Positions 1 to 11,282 of a DNA stretch of 64,000 bases are shown in pieces. Both the position numbers and the translations under genes were made by a program. The notes below the pieces were generated by a model that had not been told where the DNA came from, searched no databases, and saw only the letters and a program-made list of their open reading frames with translations. How positions within the stretch are numbered: the first letter of the stretch is position 1; each line of letters opens with the position of its first letter. This stretch comes from Charina bottae. Lineage: Eukaryota; Chordata; Lepidosauria; Squamata; Charinaidae. The stretch spans positions 2,440,001 to 2,504,000 of the forward strand of contig JALMGJ010000014.1 in the NCBI GenBank assembly GCA_023362775.1, read 5' to 3'.

Positions 1-871
1 AAGATGCCAGTTTGGGGTGTCTGTCTTCAGCCATCAAATCTAAAGGTGATTTATTCTAGAACCAAAGCATGCCTAACGATTCTCCCCCTCTCCTCTACGG
101 CCGACGGATAAAAGACATTTGTAAAATTAAATATTTCTGTTGAGTATATGATAAATCTTTGCTGTTTAGGAAGGCGAGAAATTAACATTGCAAAACAGCC
201 AGTGAGAGCGAGCCAATGTGTGAGGTGGGCTTGCCATCAGCTTCAGGAGCCTTGTTTGGAGAGGCATAGTGGATAAGAAAACAGCTTTTCCTAGGATCAG
301 GGAAGGCAGAAGATGCTATTGTGGGGTAAGAAAGGGGTCTGATGGGGATAATGGGGGTGCTTCCCCAAAGAACTCTGAGCCAGCCTGTTTCTGTCGATGG
401 TGTTCTTTCTACCGAGCTCTTTCAAAATTGGTTTTCCTGATCTTAGCAGAATGCCTGCACGTAATCTGCTAAACCCCAAAGACAGAAAGATGTAGGGATT
501 GCAGCAGACGTCAACCTGCGGTTTTGTTTGCAAAAGGACGGAAGATGAAAAGGAGAGCAACGACCTTTATTGTTCAAGGGTGAAGAGGTGGAATGAATAT
601 TTTTATTACGGTCACTGGCCAGAATTGCAAACAAAGACACATTAAAAATAAAAAATAAAGTAAAAACAAAATGAGATAAAATATTACAATTGGTGGTGGG
701 TTTGTCAGTGGACAATAAAAGTCTGCCTAATTTTACAGGCAGCATAGCAACATTTAACTCCTAAAATTTAGGAGGGTGAATCATACTGATCTGATAACAA
801 CAACTGTGCATAAAAAAGATCAGAAGTTCCTGGGTACCAGATAAGGAGTCATAAGGTGGGTCCTTGAATCC
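1..871. other. No recognised feature
   Basis: AT-rich unique-looking sequence. Short open frames on both strands resemble no known protein. No repeat, RNA gene or splice pattern was recognised. Confidence 0.5.
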
Positions 872-879
872 TTATAGAG

Positions 880-1005
880 CAGTATTTCTCAACCTCAGCA
901 ACTTTAAGATGTGTGGACTTCAACTCCCAGAATTCCCTAGCCAGCATGAACTCCCAGAATTCCCCAGTCCGCACATCTTAAAGTTGCTGAGGTTGAGAAA
1001 CACTG
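880..1005. mobile_element. hAT-like MITE, family 1 (palindromic)
   Basis: A 126-bp element with long terminal inverted repeats: the left end starts cagtatttctcaacctcagc and the right end mirrors it, finishing ttgagaaacactg. It is flanked by an 8-bp duplication with one mismatch (ttatagag at 872-879, gtatagag at 1006-1013). The 8-bp TSD and CAG...CTG ends indicate a non-autonomous hAT transposon, although no transposase is present. Related copies lie at 10160-10311 and 61909-61978. Confidence 0.85.
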
Positions 1006-1220
1006 GTATAGAGGGCACAGTATAGCAGGACATGAGCTGTAGTTTCAACAGCCCCTTGTCCCCAGGGGCACAGGCTCAGCTCCTAGGGGACTTTTTTGTA
1101 GCCCTCCAAACTTGCTGTGGGGAGGGCATTGAAGTGTGCTAAAGCTAGTGTTCTTTGGAATTGGGAAACAGTTATGTGGTGTAAGTATCTCGCTGGTTTG
1201 ATCCTTGAATTGGGCCCAGA

Positions 1221-1627
1221 TATGTCCTGGCATATGTAGGGTATATGTAGTATACATATACATATGGGTATATGTAGGGTAGGGGTGTGGTGGCTCAGCG
1301 GGTAAGATGCCAGGCTTGTCGATTGGAAGGTCGCAAGTTCGGAGGTTCGAATCCCTAGCCCCGCGTGACGGAGTGAGCTCCCGCACTTGCCCCAGCTCTT
1401 GTCAACCTAGCAATCCGAAAGCATGCAAATGCAAGTAGATGAATAGGTACCACTTCGGTGGGTAGGTAACAGCATTCCGCGTGCGTCATGCCAGCTACAT
1501 GACTGTGGAAGTGTCTTCGGACAACGCTGGCTCTTCGGCTAACAAACGGAGATGAGCACCGGCCCCTAGAGTCGGACACGACTGCACAAATGTGCGGGGG
1601 GAACCTTTACTTTACTATGTCCTGGCA
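1221..1627 (+). mobile_element. tRNA-derived SINE, copy 1 (Sauria-SINE type), with 12-bp TSD
   Basis: The SINE body runs from about 1282 to 1615. Its tRNA-like head has an A box (tggctcagcgg, matching TRGYNNARNNG) and a perfect B box (ggttcgaatcc), so an RNA polymerase III internal promoter is present. The body ends with an RTE/BovB-like segment (gagtcggacacgactgc) and a short ACCTTT-type tail, suggesting mobilisation by the BovB LINE. A perfect 12-bp TSD, tatgtcctggca, lies at 1221-1232 and 1616-1627. About 48 bp of TATG-rich sequence sits between the left TSD and the SINE head, which is unusual. Confidence 0.9.
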
Positions 1628-3035
1628 GCTGCTGAAGCTTACCCAAGAAAGGAAAATTCTGCTTCTAGTTTGTTTTTACCTCCATGCAATGTGAATTCTT
1701 TTGCATATACTAGTGTATGTTTTTCTACACCTGCTCTGAATAGCTCAGGAAGAGTCAGGGAAACAAACTGGAGATGCAGTGAAAACCACCCAATGTCTAA
1801 CAAGTTTCTGTAACCTTCCCAAAATCCCCATCAGAGACCAGAAGGCCAGGCCAGTCCCTCAGATCCAGCCCTGCCTCCCCTCATCTGGAGAGGGACTGAA
1901 AAAGAAGAATTCCTGCCAAGCATCCTTGTTCGCAGTCTGTTTTGTCCCCAGAACTTGGCAACCAAGATCTGTGTGGCCCTTAGCATACACCGTAGCTGTG
2001 GCTAGGAGAGACTCCCCTTCTCAAATTCATTCTTTGTCTTCCTTTAAGGAAAAAAAGACATGAAGCCAACAGGCTATCGCACAAAATAATTGACTGGGCA
2101 GATGAACGGAGCACAATTTGTAAATGTTGATGGGAGTATAACGTGGTGTGTCTGGAATTGCCCTAACGAGATGCTGTTTGGTTTTGGGGAAGAGGTTTTT
2201 GCTGAAATAAGCCAGTTTTGTGCTGGACAGGAGATTATATTCTTATGGCAGTCGTAGCCACCACGTTCCTTCCATTTTTCTACTCCTATACCCTGCACTC
2301 CTATCTGTCTTCACATCTGCTGGATTCTCTGACCCACCAGAAGCTCACCAGATTTCATCCTGGTTTAAAACTGATTATTGACTCTGTTTCTGTCAAGTGT
2401 TTTTTTTTTAATCAGAACCTGTCACTCCTCACTCTTTTTAAGTGGCTTCCTAGATTAATCAGGTGCGTCTAAGTCAGAGGGAGGTCAGAAAACTTTAATC
2501 AGTAGGTTCTGGTTGAGTATGATTTTGCTTTTTTGTGTTTATGTGGTTGTTTTTATTCACTTTGATTGCTGTAATAGGAAAAGGGGAAAAACAATTTAAT
2601 GCTGGCCTTTCTGATTATAGTAATAAATAGCCAGTAATTTTTTTTTGCTATATTTAAATTTTCAGGTAGTTTTTTAAAGGCAAAATAATTGTCTCGAGGT
2701 GTTAGTAATATGGGAACTGATGAAACTTGTCAATTAAAAAGCATGGGGTTAATCAGCTAACAATCTTTGATTTGGTTAATGGCCACAGTTAATTAAGAAG
2801 AATACTCTTGGGAGGAGGATTTGAAATAATGGGTTCTGCTTGTAAGAAAGATAATTTCGAGAACTCCTTAAGGTCAGCCTGGATGGGAATTTGGGAAACT
2901 GCAGTCCCAACATATCTGGGGGAGTACTGGTTGGGGAATGTATCCATCTGTATTTGTTCACGCTCCCCTCCCCCTTTATTTTGGGTGCATATAGAAGATC
3001 AGCAAGTGTTGGTGAACAAACTCATACATTGCACA
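1628..3035. other. No recognised gene; possible hAT scrap
   Basis: Mostly unique sequence. At 2875-2935 there is a short stretch with the style of a decayed hAT element (gggaaactgcagtcccaac). Nothing else was recognised. Confidence 0.4.
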
Positions 3036-3039
3036 AAAG

Positions 3040-3200
3040 GACAATATAGTTTCTTTGGCTTCAGCTTAGCCAGTTGTGTAAACCAACCATGGTGGTTTGT
3101 AAATCATGGTTTGTAGCTTGGCGTGTTGTGTGAATCCATCCCATTTTGGTTTGTACAACAAATCCATGGTTGAGCCAGCCATGGATTAATATGAACTGTG
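3040..3200. repeat. Probable decayed DNA-transposon fragment rich in CAAACCA/TGGTTTG
   Basis: Alternating inverted and direct copies of accatggttt, tggtttgta and gtgttgtgtgaatcca occur here. Similar vocabulary recurs at 6850-6960, 19845-20050 and 25780-25925, which suggests one dispersed, strongly decayed family. No TIR or TSD could be fixed, so the class is uncertain. Confidence 0.35.
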
Positions 3201-3321
3201 ATGTCATTCAATGGAAATGAATGGCAGGAGATCCACAAGGGACTAAAAACATATTTTTGACATATCAGAGTTGATCTGTGGAACTCAAGGCCACAAAATA
3301 TGGTGATGACCACCAGTTTCT

Positions 3322-3690
3322 GATTGATGATGTGCCATCAAGTCGTTGTCAACTCTTAGCGATCACATAGATGGAGTTTATCCATGACAATCTGTCCCTA
3401 ACCTGGTCTTTCAACAGTGCCCCGTTACCACTGTAACTGAGCATATCCACCTTGCTGCTGGTGGCCGCCGCTGCCGCCTCCTCCTTCCTTCCACCTTTCA
3501 CAGCATTAAAGCCTTCTCCAAAGAGCTAGGTCTTTGCATAATTTGTCTGAAGTAGGATAATTTGAGCCTGTCATTTGTGCATTAACTTTGGGTTGATTTG
3601 TTTGATGATCCATTTGTTGTCTTCTTGGTTGTCCTAAGTATTCTCAGGAGTCTTCTCCAATCACCAAAGTTCAAAAGCGACCACCAGTTT
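3322..3690 (-). mobile_element. RTE-like LINE 3' end, antisense fragment
   Basis: The + strand begins gatgtgccatcaagtcgttg and continues through segments that match, in reverse complement, the LINE tails at 39029-39230 and 50527-50735 (the parts around cagttacagtgg and gggaaaggtggaagg). It is a 5'-truncated, decayed copy with no intact frame. Confidence 0.6.
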
Positions 3691-6600
3691 AGATGCCTAC
3701 AAAAACAAAAACAGCCACATGCCAAGATGACAAAGCTTTGAAGGGCCACTAGTCATGGTGTCCCTATATTGCATTCAAGTACATAAGATATCCCAAGGAG
3801 CAATCTTACGATTCTGCTGAAATGTGAATAAGCTTCAGCAAGCAAGCCTCGTTACACCCAAGTACTTCAGACCCTGAGCATCAGAATCCCAATTCCATTT
3901 TCGGAGTAAATGATTATCATTCAGTGTATATTAATATGTTGATGTCAGGTGTGTGTGTTTTTTTAAAAAAATATCCTTTGCATTTCTACAAGATAAAATA
4001 AATCATGCAGTGTTCTCTTTGGAGAACTGAGAATTGGGTCCTGCTTGGGTTCTGAAATTTCACCAGCACTGCTTTCATCTTATGAGCCTTACTTCTGAAC
4101 CCAGAGGGACTAGAAACTTGCTTTAAAGAAAAACTACGTACTAAAGGGAAAAGTGGCATTTCCTGTATTGTTGCAGAAGTAGTTATAACACTAACAATTA
4201 ACCAGAGATGGCATAATCCGTACTTGTGCAGTGCAACTGTGGGGTGCACTGTATCTCCTAATTGTGGAAAGGCCATTTCAGAGAAGGCATGAAGCAGCTG
4301 CAATTGTTTTGATTATTTATGGTTTTGATTATTTTACAGCAAAAGAAAATATCACCCTCATTAAGCAGCAGGAATTTTCTGCTGGCAAGGTAGGGGGTCA
4401 GGATCTGTTATAACAACTGTGGTACAAGGGGGAGGAAAATATGAGACAACTCACCCAGTTCCCTCTTGTGTGCCAGCGTAGCATCGAAAAGAAAAAGAAA
4501 GTAGTAAGAGTAAAAAAGAAAAGAAAAAGGAACAGCTGTAGGCAAGGAGATGCCCAGCTGGCGTGCCGAGCTTGGGGAGTGAACAATAATTCCAGCGTGG
4601 TCTGAATCAGGATTGTTTCATCAGGAGGCAGAAAGGTATAAGAGATTTAATCTTGCAAGAGGAGGAACGAGGAAGACCAGAATGAGGGGGAGAATTTCAG
4701 GGGGGAAATCATCCAAGCCATAAGAGGCCAGCGGCAGACAAAGTTGACATAGCTTTGGCAGCGTTTAGGCTTTTGTTGGGTACATAAACAACCTCTGCCA
4801 CTTCTTCATGTCATCCTTGAGTAACTGCAACTTCTTCTGCCCTCTTGAAACTGAGCCTTTATTACAGCCTCCTCCCTTCATCCTTGACTTGACTTCACTC
4901 CCCTCCTCTTTGTCAGTTTCCCCCATGTAGAACTTTAGACTTAGCACCTAAAGGGGTAGGACCAGTTCTCATGAGCTTCTAAAGCACCATGCATGGTGAG
5001 CGGCATCATCTGTAGAAGTCCTGATGGCTCCTTTGGAATCCTCTCTAAACCTTCACCTTTACTCTTGACACATACCCTTGATGCCTCTGCTGCATGCATC
5101 CAGTAGCTTTCATGGTGGGAGGGTAGTTCTGTTTTGAATAGGCTTGAAGTGCCTAGGAGGTTTGCGTGGGAGGCTTAATTTGTGATGCCCTGTAAGGCAT
5201 TTTGCAGAGTGTGTGTTTGATGTTCAAGCTAACGACTGGTGAGTAAGCAGGTTGAATGCTCATGCTGCAGTCCTTTTGTTTACATGGGAAACAAGGCTTT
5301 CCTTGAGGTGAACCTAGATTTTCTTTATTCAAACAGTAACAAGTGAGACAATCCACATCAGGGCCATTGAAAGGGTAAAATGTTTAAAATACACACACCC
5401 CTCTTCTGCTCCATCCACTAAAGTCCTTATCTGGATCTCTCTTCATCTGAATGAGCCTGCTATTTACTTTCCAAAGAGCATTCATGCAGTCATTAACTGC
5501 ATAAGTTGAATTTATTCAAGTCTGGCTCTTTGAAAATCCCATGCTGTGGAACTCTTGTTGCTAGAAGAATTTAGCAACATTTCCAGGGCTTGCTGAGAAC
5601 TGATCCTTCCAAACAGGTGTTGATTTTGAAAACTGGGGTCCCTCTTTGAACATGCTGAAACACCGACAAAACTAGTTTTAACAAATGTAGATGGCCTGAA
5701 GATAAAGGTTGAGACGTTCTTTTTCTTTTCTTTAGCCCTGTTCTTTTTTGTTCATGACTATCTGATGCTGTTATTGTCCTTGATCATTGAAGCCAAACTT
5801 TCAGATGCCTTGGATTACAGCTCCAACCCCAAATGGAATTGGGAAAAGTGATTTAAACTGATTTCTTGTAGGGCTGATCCGGAGTGGTCTTTTCTTTGGG
5901 GCAACCATTTTGATCATCACATCTAGCTATTGAGGCTGAAGAGCCATTGTTCCTGGTTTTGGCTGGGTAGTGACTATTTTGAGTTCTCCAGTTCAGACCA
6001 ACCGAGACCAAGTAAAGTGGCTTCTGTTGCAAAAATCATCTGTCCTCATAAAGGCTATATTTTGTGATGTTCTTTTTTAAAAAGAAAGAGAAGTTTGTCT
6101 CTGGGGCAATGAATGGATGAACGTCTTCTGCTGCTTGTGAAGAATAATCCTCCAGCTGTTGCTGAGGGTTTGCTTGGCATGAAATTGCTGAGGGTAGGAG
6201 GGGGGGGTAGAAATGGAAGCGATGCCATTTTACCAAAGCTTTTCAGTAGGCTGGGATGCCAATGCCCAGTGGTGAACTTTCTGGATTGTAACAGTTGACA
6301 TCAAGATGTTTCCAGTCAATGATCCATAAGGCAGGGGGGGAAATAAAGTTATAAATCCTTGCATAATAAACTGAAGCAGGTGGGACTGTTTGCACAACAC
6401 AGATGCTTGAAATCTCTTTACCGAGCAGTTGATGTATAGAACATGGGCAAGATTCTTCACAATCTTTGGGAATTCTGGACATGATCAAGTTCCTCTCAAG
6501 ATCAATCTCTATTTTTGTGGATCCTCCATACTTAACATCCCTTACCCCGTTGAGGTGGCCTCCTCCAATGGAGCACTCCCAAAATGTCTGGGGCCCAATT

Positions 6601-6720
6601 CTTCTCTAATTTAGCCAGCATCTAATAGTCAGGGATGGTGGGACTTCTAGTCTAAAAGATCTGGAGAATACAAGATTGGGAAAGGCAATGTTATATTGAT
6701 ACTGTTATGTCATGTCTTGC
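3691..6720. other. Long stretch with no recognised feature
   Basis: About 3 kb of unique-looking sequence. Frames up to about 105 codons occur on both strands but resemble nothing known. No SINE, MITE or satellite was recognised. It could hold conserved non-coding DNA, but that needs comparison with other genomes. Confidence 0.4.
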
Positions 6721-6724
6721 TATT

Positions 6725-6845
6725 TGAGGCAGCAGGATGTAGTCGTTACAGATTGAAGGCAGCTGCAGAGAGATCCAGATCCAGGTCAGTACTCAGCTGT
6801 AAAGTTCCCTTGGTGACCTTGACCTAGTTATACACTGATTGACTA
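6725..6845 (+). mobile_element. Ancient tRNA-derived SINE fragment (MIR/CORE-like)
   Basis: The segment around agatccagatccaggtcagt followed by ttggtgaccttgacctagtt resembles the core of old amniote SINEs (B box region, then a gtgaccttgggc-like stretch). It is heavily diverged with no clear ends. Confidence 0.35.
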
Positions 6846-6849
6846 ACTT

Positions 6850-6980
6850 ATCACACATGGGTTTGGCAGAGTGCCCTTAGCCATAATGTGAGGTATTTGT
6901 TAAATGGTTTAATGTGTTGCATGAATGGTAGTTTATCCAAAAACCATGCTTTAAAAAACATGCCTTAGCATGATATATAA
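6850..6980. repeat. Decayed repeat related to 3040-3200
   Basis: Shares the caaaccat/atgggtttgg and gtgttgcatgaat words with 3040-3200. Boundaries are unclear. Confidence 0.25.
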
Positions 6981-7554
6981 GACCCAGTGAGAATTGACTG
7001 TTAAAATTACATGAGGGAGAACCTTGTATGCTACCATGAATTACTGGAAGAAAGGTGAGAAAATGTTGATAGTATCCATGGTAATAATAATACCATTCTC
7101 AGCAGACAAAGATTTAATTGTAATTTGTAGGAGGTACAAAATCAGCCTGCCCTTTAGACGATCCAGGAAAATCCAGGAGACAAAACTGAATTTTAAGATA
7201 CAGAGGAGTACCTTTGCACAATTAGATGCTAGTTCTCTTTTGTGCTTCAGAGCCAAAGTTTAATCTGAGTTCAGAATAAGTGTTCGGTGATCTGTATGCT
7301 AGACAAGAACAAGGAGGTTGGGGACGTGGCATTCAAAATAGACTCTTTGTGCTATTAAGTGCTCTGCAAAGCAGTAAAAATTTATACCTGTAATATATAA
7401 ATAGCGTAATTGGGGAGGCTACAAGAATACATTTGATGACTGGAATAACAACCACACTTTTGCAGGCTGTATTCTCTGCTGTGTTTTTAGGGAAGGACAA
7501 GTCGTAACCTGACCTCTTTGGACATAGGCAGGTTGCCATCTTGACATCATAGAT
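6981..7554. other. No recognised feature
   Basis: Unique-looking sequence with short open frames only. Confidence 0.4.
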
Positions 7555-7681
7555 CAGTCTTCCCCAGGCTGGTGCCCTCAAGAGGGTTTGGATTACAACT
7601 CCCATCAACCCATGGCACTATTGGTAAACGATGGGTCTTGGTATCAAAAGCTTTTGGAGGATACCTAGTTAGGAAAGGCTG
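7555..7681. mobile_element. hAT-like MITE fragment, family 2
   Basis: Starts cagtcttccccaggctgg and ends aggaaaggctg, giving imperfect inverted ends. The interior has the ggattacaactcccatcaac segment seen in many reptilian hAT MITEs. No convincing 8-bp TSD was found. A further related half-copy may lie at 7695-7800 (catgggagttgtaactcaga), and other scraps lie at 17815-17895, 30842-30895 and 50450-50525. Confidence 0.5.
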
Positions 7682-7839
7682 GGGAGACTTCCTTAGTCAG
7701 GAAAAGCATGTTTTGATTATTGGCATCAGCATTTTTTTAATGGAATACAGTTATTGTATCATGGGAGTTGTAACTCAGAAATATCTAGTTGGTCCTGCGT
7801 TGGAGCATGATGATGATCCCAGAAGCATCTTAGGCATCT

Positions 7840-7945
7840 TTTAAACGTCACCATGACATCAAAACGGTATCACACCATCATGATGCCATTGCGTTATTTG
7901 CATGATGACTTCATGATGTGTGTGATGTCACTTGCCCCCTGCAGA
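7840..7945. repeat. TGACATCA-rich repeat, copy 1
   Basis: A stretch dense in catgatg/gatgtca words and inverted pairs, ending gtgatgtcacttgcc. A related stretch at 41390-41530 ends catgacatcacttgcc. The two probably derive from one unclassified repeat family. Confidence 0.4.
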
Positions 7946-9656
7946 AACCTATGGAGAGCTCTTTTGAAATATAGACAACGACTTGATGACAGTTAGAAGC
8001 TGATATACTTTTAGATACCAGACCAGAGTTTAGTCTTGGCTTCATCTTGGCCTTCAGAAAAGAGGCTGTTAAAACAGCCTCCTCCTGTGAAAATGTCTGT
8101 AGACTAGCCAGCTTTCTTCAAGACCTGGAAATCAGGACAGGAGGTTTATAGAGGAAAGCAATGATGACCTTGGAGAAGATAGGCAGAAACCATGAGCTCA
8201 GTTTGGGAAACAAGACAGTGTGAGCAAGAAGCTTCAAGTTGCCCCACCTTGACTTTTTTTTTTGTATAAGAGGGAGGGAAGGAAAAACGCTGTCAGGCTT
8301 TCAAGATTTGGTTATTACGCAGTAGCCTACATCAATAAAGCAGAGCTCTTTCCAGTGGCATTTTTTTCCTCACCAGGCCTACCTCAAAGGGTTAACAAGG
8401 TCTTTGGGAGGAAGAAAACGTCTTAGTGTATTTTTTGGGGAAGGGAACATACTAAGCAATGGCTTACTGCTTCCACACCAGCCACTATCCTGCCTTCTGA
8501 GCCCAAATCATAAGGATTGCTGAGCCTCTGAAATGTGGACATTAATTCTGCCCCAACCAGGCATGATTAATGTGGTGCCCAGATGGGTATCATCCTGTAG
8601 CCTAATCTTTGGCCTGCCAGGGAACAGGTTAAATAGCCTCAGCATCGCTCCACTTTGAAGAAATGGCTGGCTTTCCCTCGACCAGCAGGAGGTGAATGGA
8701 TGTTGCCATTCTACATGCCTCTTGCATGTAAAAATGTACATTTGCATGTAAAGTAAAGAAAGCAGATCTGAGCGGTTTACAAGTTCTGCCAGCCATCGCT
8801 GAGAGCCTCAAAATACCAGCCTCTTTGGCTGCCAGGGTTGCCTTTTGTTTGGTTCCCCTCCCCCCACTTTACAAAACTGTTGTGTTACCTGATTGAATTT
8901 CACACCTCGTCTTGCTGTTTCATGCAGTGTCTTGTCTGTTTTTTTCCCTATCCAAATCTCTCCGCTGGTGCGTCTCACTGATGCTTAGCTCTTGCTATTT
9001 CTTCTCTGCCTTTTAACCCAAAATTAAAGAGTTTCCTGGAGCTCATTAATCTGATGTGACAATACACTACCTTCTTGGAGAAGAAAAGGATAAGTTGTTA
9101 AAAGAATGAGCTGGGGTGGGTGAGTTCAAATCATCATACAGCCTTGAAAGTCAGACTCTGCCTTTGTAGAATTTACAAAAGAATCCTTCCTTACCAGGGA
9201 GCACTTCATCATCATTGGCGATCACTCGTAGCCGAGTAAGATTGTCTTCCAAAGGTAAAATTTTATCCGTAAGTGGCTTACTTTACATGCAAATGGTCTC
9301 CAGGATAATTCCTCTTGAACAAGCTGTTTCATCTTAATGGCATGACCTTTAATGGGGTTGGGAGATGCTGGAGGGAAAGTGGCCCCCACATTGGCCACTC
9401 CTGAAACAGATGGTGAGACAGCTTCTGATGTTCTTGTGAAGTTAGCACCTACAGGTTAGGGAGAAGTACAAGTAGATCAAGGGCCCTGGGTGGGAACTCT
9501 GGAGTGAGATGGGAAGAAAAATGGGGACAGCATTGGGTAAAGGATGTGAGTTTAAAATAGGAAGTTAAAAGTGGGGGTAAGATGGAGGAAAGATCTGACC
9601 CTTCAACTTCTCCAGGCATGCTGGAATCACTTCCAACACTGGGCTAACACTGTATA
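7946..9656. other. No recognised gene; minor repeat scraps
   Basis: Mostly unique. Around 8370-8400, ctacctcaaagggttaaca looks like the tail of an old CORE-type SINE. Around 9215-9255, ggcgatcactcgtagccgag looks repeat-derived but could not be classified. Confidence 0.35.
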
Positions 9657-9658
9657 AC

Positions 9659-9720
<62 letters not shown>

Positions 9721-9755
9721 CTTTATATATATATATTTATATATATATATATAAA
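9657..9755. repeat. (TG)n(TA)n compound microsatellite
   Basis: About 24 TG units run directly into alternating TA tracts. Confidence 0.95.
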
Positions 9756-9906
9756 TAAGTTATGCCAACTTGGAAAATCCTTCTTTGAATAGAGGTGGGG
9801 GCCTCAGGCACAATCTTTCCCCTATTTTCCTTCCTGCTTTGTCTTCTGTGCCTAGGAAGATTAAGACCATTTCGCAAGTTCAACAGCAGCATGGTGATCT
9901 TAACCA

Positions 9907-10151
9907 TCCTCCTTTGGATGATAAAGGGACTTAGAAATAAACATCTCAAATAACCATGACCTAGCCCCAGGTGCAAGGTCACACAGCCACCCTAGAAACA
10001 TATTTAAGGATTCCCTTACTAACTTTGCTCAGACTGAAGAAGCTTCTTGGATAAGGAGCGAAACGTTTCCACTGAGAAAATAGAAATCCAGTTGACATGA
10101 TTCAAGCTACAGACTGTTCCACCTGGATGACTGAGAACCTTCATCGACATA
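9907..10151 (+). mobile_element. PLE-A copy (single orientation) with hammerhead core
   Basis: Matches the right arm of the PLE-A palindrome at 40741-41175 almost end to end: a ggacttagaaataaacatct segment, the tcacacagcca segment, the ribozyme, then the 3' terminus ending ctgagaaccttcatcgacata (long-terminus type). It is 5'-truncated. The assignment to Penelope-like elements rests on the ribozyme architecture and insertion style shared with PLE-C, which has a recognisable PLE protein end. The 3' end abuts the hAT MITE TSD at 10152. Confidence 0.7.
10024..10079 (+). ncRNA. Hammerhead-ribozyme-like motif, PLE-A type
   Basis: CTGAAGA at 10034-10040, then a stem II hairpin of 7 bp (gcttctt with aaggagc, one G-U pair, ggat loop), then GAAA at 10060-10063, then CGTT. 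Stem I can form between tttgctcag (10024-10032) and ctgagaaa (10072-10079), and U-A and C-G pairs can close it next to the junction. The predicted cleavage triplet is GUU, ending at 10067. Stem III is only C-G plus A-U with no loop, so activity would probably need two RNAs pairing through AACGTT, as known for dimeric hammerheads. Confidence 0.7.
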
Positions 10152-10159
10152 CTGTATAA

Positions 10160-10311
10160 CAGTGATTCTCAACCTCAGCAACTTTATGACGCATGGACTT
10201 CAATTCCCAGAATTCCCCAATTCCAAGAATTCCCAGAATTCCATGGCTGGCTGGGGAATTCTGGGAGTTGAAATTCACATGTCTTAAAGTTGCTGAGGTT
10301 GAGAAGCACTG
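10160..10311. mobile_element. hAT-like MITE, family 1, second copy
   Basis: A 152-bp palindromic element with ends cagtgattctcaacctcagc and gaggttgagaagcactg. The 8-bp TSD is ctgtataa (10152-10159) and ctatataa (10312-10319), one mismatch. The interior repeats cccagaattcc words. It inserted exactly at the 3' edge of the PLE-A copy. Confidence 0.85.
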
Positions 10312-10319
10312 CTATATAA

Positions 10320-10943
10320 GCTTGTCATTTCTAAGAGCACTCAGGGCCTTTCATCTTCCAAGCTGCCTCTTGGATCCCATTTCTTGACTTGAATGGCTGA
10401 GTCTTGCAAAAATCCTCCTTGTTTTTAGAAGTTAAGTGCTGTTTAAAGTGTCACACTGGACTGAGGAATGCCAGTCCGAACGATGCTCTCTTCCTCTATT
10501 CAACAGATGGGTCCAGTGGTTCTACCGAAAGACCTACCCTGCCTCTTGTGAGTTGCATCATAAGAAGAGCATATGAATCACTTATTTACCAAATAATCTT
10601 ATCCAGTAAAGCTGTGTTTTGCCTTCTCATCATTATAGAAATGGTAGATTCAAGAGAGATGAATGCAGAGAGAAACCCATGTTATCTTAAGCTACGTTTA
10701 AATTAGCTTCTCCTTTGGAAAGTAACTTTTACCTATAAACACAAGCAATGTTTCAGGTGCTTGGACTGAGGAACCTAGAGTAGTGGGTGTTGTCCTATGA
10801 AAGTTGAGGTCAAGGTGATTGCTCTCCATTTCCTTTTCCTGACCTGTTAGAAAGCAAGACAAAACACATTCAGTAAGACTAGCATGTTGTCTAAGCTATG
10901 AATGTATATGTGTGTATCTAGGGAGATAAAGGTAAGTCATATA
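10320..10943. other. No recognised feature
   Basis: Unique-looking sequence. A 100-codon open frame at 10404-10706 resembles no known protein. Confidence 0.4.
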
Positions 10944-10945
10944 TA

Positions 10946-11276
10946 CAGGTAGTCCTCAATTAACAACCACAATTGGGACTGGAATTTTTGTTGCTAAGTG
11001 AAGCAGTCATTAAGTGAATCCAACCCAATTTTCTGACCTTTTTTGCAGCGGTCATTAAGCAAATCACCACAGGTGTTAAGCAAACCATGTGGTCACATAG
11101 TTTCCCACTGATTTTGCTCACCAGAAGCCAGCCAGGAAGGTTGAAAATGGTGATCATGTAACCACGGGACGCTGCAATGGTCATAAGTATAAGGACCGGT
11201 CGTAAGTCGGTTTTTCCAGCACCGTCATAAGTCTGAACCATCATTAAATGAATGGTTGTTAAGCGAGGACTACCTG
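10946..11276 (+). mobile_element. Tc1/mariner-like (pogo/Tigger-type) MITE, copy 1
   Basis: A 331-bp element with 12-bp TIRs, caggtagtcctc at the left and gaggactacctg at the right. TA precedes it (10944-10945) and CA follows, probably a mutated TA. The interior repeats ggtcattaagcaaatcac-like units. The TA target and the ends fit a non-autonomous pogo/Tigger-type element; no transposase is present. Other copies: 31866-32238, 51932-52160, 62360-62764. Confidence 0.8.
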
Positions 11277-11282
11277 CATAAT

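Noticed and set aside
1282..1360. A functional tRNA gene at the SINE head
   Set aside because: The A and B boxes are tRNA-like but the sequence is followed by the SINE body and tail, and the same unit recurs five times with TSDs.
7547..7689. An 8-bp TSD for the hAT family 2 fragment
   Set aside because: The flanks tcatagat and gggagact do not match.
9648..10160. A TSD for the PLE-A copy at 9907-10151 using actgtataa at about 9649 and 10151
   Set aside because: The right word is also the TSD of the adjacent hAT MITE and the left word lies 250 bp upstream across a microsatellite, so the match cannot be assigned.
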